The position numbers were made by a program, and so were the translations under genes. A stretch of DNA of 64,000 nt. Origin: Rappaport israeli (GTDB lineage Bacteria; Pseudomonadota; Gammaproteobacteria; Cardiobacteriales; Cardiobacteriaceae). Shown piece after piece: positions 62,879 through 64,000 of this stretch. The notes below the pieces were generated by a model. It did not search any database, had not been told where the DNA came from, and worked only from the letters and a program-made list of their open reading frames with translations. The stretch's first letter is position 1, and each line of letters begins with the position of its first letter. The stretch is taken from contig NZ_LXHZ01000016.1 of assembly GCF_001888055.1 (NCBI RefSeq), positions 51,710 through 115,709 of the forward strand, in the 5' to 3' direction.

Positions 62879-62975
62879 AAAACGTCCTTTTGATTAAAAC
62901 AATTTTTACGGTATGGGGATGTTTTGACGTTTTTCAAGAAGTGGGGGTGGCGTGAGTGAGTGTTATAGGCATAAA

Positions 62976-63004
62976 AAAGCGCAACGCTTGGAGCATTGCG
63001 CTTA
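62976..63004 (-). terminator. Terminator after fabI
   Basis: Minus strand: AAGCGCAATGC-TCCAA-GCGTTGCGCTT then TTTTAT. Lies between the fabI stop and the hslV start. Confidence 0.8.
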
Positions 63005-63020
63005 TATGAGAATAGTTGGG

Positions 63021-63809
63021 TTAGTCGATAATGGGAGAAGATAAAATATTAAATCCACCATCAACATAGGTGACTTCGCCTGTAATGCCAGAGGCTAAAT
63101 CAGAGCACAAGAAAGCTGCAACATTGCCCACTTCTTCAATGGTAACACAACGCTTTAATGGCGCTGTTTTTTCAAATCCTTTTAGCATGGCGCGAAAATC
63201 TTTAATACCAGAGGCAGCAAGTGTACGGATTGGTCCTGCGGAAATGCCGTTAATACGAATACCATCTTCGCCCAAATCAGCAGCAGCATAGCGGATAATG
63301 GCCTCAAGCGAGGCTTTAGCAACGCCCATTGTGTTGTAATTTGGAATGGCTCTCACAGCGCCTAAGTAGGATAGGGCCAAAGCAGCTGCTTGACGACCTT
63401 TCATAAGCGGATAAGCATATTTGAGCAAGGCGGCAAAGCTATAAGCGCTTACATCGTGGGCAATGTGGAAATTGTCTCGCGTTACGCCATCTAAAAATCG
63501 CCCTTCAATGGCTTCGCGTGGAGCAAAAGCGATGGCATGAATTAATCCGTCTAGTTCGCCCCATTCTTTCTTTAATTCTTTAAAAACAGCTTCTATCTCT
63601 TCTTCATTGCTCACATCGCAAGGTAGGAAAATTGAGGCACCAAAATCACTTTCCCCCATTTTTTCAACACGAGGTTTTAATTTGTCATTTTGATAAGTAA
63701 ATGCCAGTTCTGCTCCCTCGCGTCGCATCGCTTGCGCAATACCATAAGCAATCGATAAATTACTAGCCAAACCAGTGATGAGAATTTTTTTTCCGCTTAA
63801 GAAACCCAT
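63021..63809 (-). CDS. fabI: Enoyl-[acyl-carrier-protein] reductase FabI
   Basis: A 262-residue Fab[14 protein letters not shown] is the NADH-binding loop near residue 14. The catalytic tyrosine and lysine lie in [19 protein letters not shown] near residue 150. Later segments are [20 protein letters not shown] and [10 protein letters not shown]. Reduces trans-2-enoyl-ACP in fatty acid synthesis. Confidence 0.97.
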   Translation of the reverse strand: MGFLSGKKILITGLASNLSIAYGIAQAMRREGAELAFTYQNDKLKPRVEKMGESDFGASIFLPCDVSNEEEIEAVFKELKKEWGELDGLIHAIAFAPREAIEGRFLDGVTRDNFHIAHDVSAYSFAALLKYAYPLMKGRQAAALALSYLGAVRAIPNYNTMGVAKASLEAIIRYAAADLGEDGIRINGISAGPIRTLAASGIKDFRAMLKGFEKTAPLKRCVTIEEVGNVAAFLCSDLASGITGEVTYVDGGFNILSSPIID

Positions 63810-64000
63810 AGTAAATCCTTGAATAGAATGTAGCGCCCTATTTTAACTAAGCAGGTAGAAAAGTGCGAATTTTAAAAATTAACCGCAATGCTTGAGAGGT
63901 AGAGAGTATCCTTATGTGGGCTTGGGGTCTGTGAAAAACTAATATTTAGTGGAATCAGTCGAGGATGTTAGGCGATTAAGGATGTGTGCTGAGAAAACGA
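63810..64000. other. Intergenic, no gene seen to window end
   Basis: 191 bp upstream of fabI. It may hold the fabI promoter; no convincing ORF starts here. Confidence 0.5.

Overview
The window looks like a gammaproteobacterial chromosome with a heavily remodelled accessory region. The right edge is ordinary core genome (ttcA, tRNA-Arg, tRNA-Thr, hslVU, fabI). The accessory part mixes Neisseria-like small inverted-repeat elements, Haemophilus-like phase-variable type III restriction genes and enterobacterial insertion sequences. A mucosal-niche gammaproteobacterium such as a Cardiobacteriales member would fit, but the genus cannot be fixed from sequence alone.

Layout. (1) 1-2.1 kb: an old-yellow-enzyme gene and a divergent LysR regulator. 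(2) 2.2-15.7 kb, minus strand: a large Ter (tellurium-resistance-type) stress operon. It holds three vWA proteins, a ComF-type phosphoribosyltransferase with a SLOG-fold protein, TerA, a TerY-C metal-binding protein, a PP2C phosphatase, a Ser/Thr kinase, TerC, three TerD-family proteins, an AIM24-family protein, a TRSP-type phosphoribosyltransferase and a HAD phosphatase. (3) 15.9-41.4 kb, plus strand, divergent from the Ter operon: a Wadjet (JetABCD) anti-plasmid system. It continues with overlapping genes into two further Ter-pathway genes, a StiP-type PRTase and a CitE-like aldolase.

(4) jetA is split by a 16.9-kb IS5-bounded element (16461-33395) with a 4-bp target duplication. Removing the element restores a 483-codon jetA exactly in frame. 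The element carries a ten-gene operon: a Fec-type ABC transporter, an FmdE-like protein and the carbon-phosphorus lyase core phnGHIJKL, with a divergent LysR regulator. It also carries an IS1, an IS3-family element, an HNH nuclease, a serine resolvase and a parFG partition cassette that I recognise as that of plasmid TP228. An element with plasmid maintenance genes has therefore interrupted an anti-plasmid system. (5) 41.5-48.3 kb: a truncated adhesin-like ORF fused to a hemE fragment, then a metal or siderophore ABC transporter with two binding proteins, a cupredoxin and an ATP-grasp enzyme.

(6) 48.2-53.6 kb: a graveyard of IS630, IS30, MITE, rhodanese, NERD and alaS fragments around a butanediol dehydrogenase, a BrnA-like antitoxin and a DUF4198 protein. 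(7) 53.8-59.4 kb: a type III mod-res locus with 12 AGCC repeats that leave mod out of frame (phase OFF), followed by a second res remnant and a 9-bp tandem repeat. (8) 59.5-64 kb: core genes.

Caution: about 18 single-base frameshifts, mostly shortened homopolymers or base pairs, run through otherwise conserved genes, including hslU and ttcA. Many are probably sequencing errors. The affected genes are annotated over their full restored extent with the likely indel stated.
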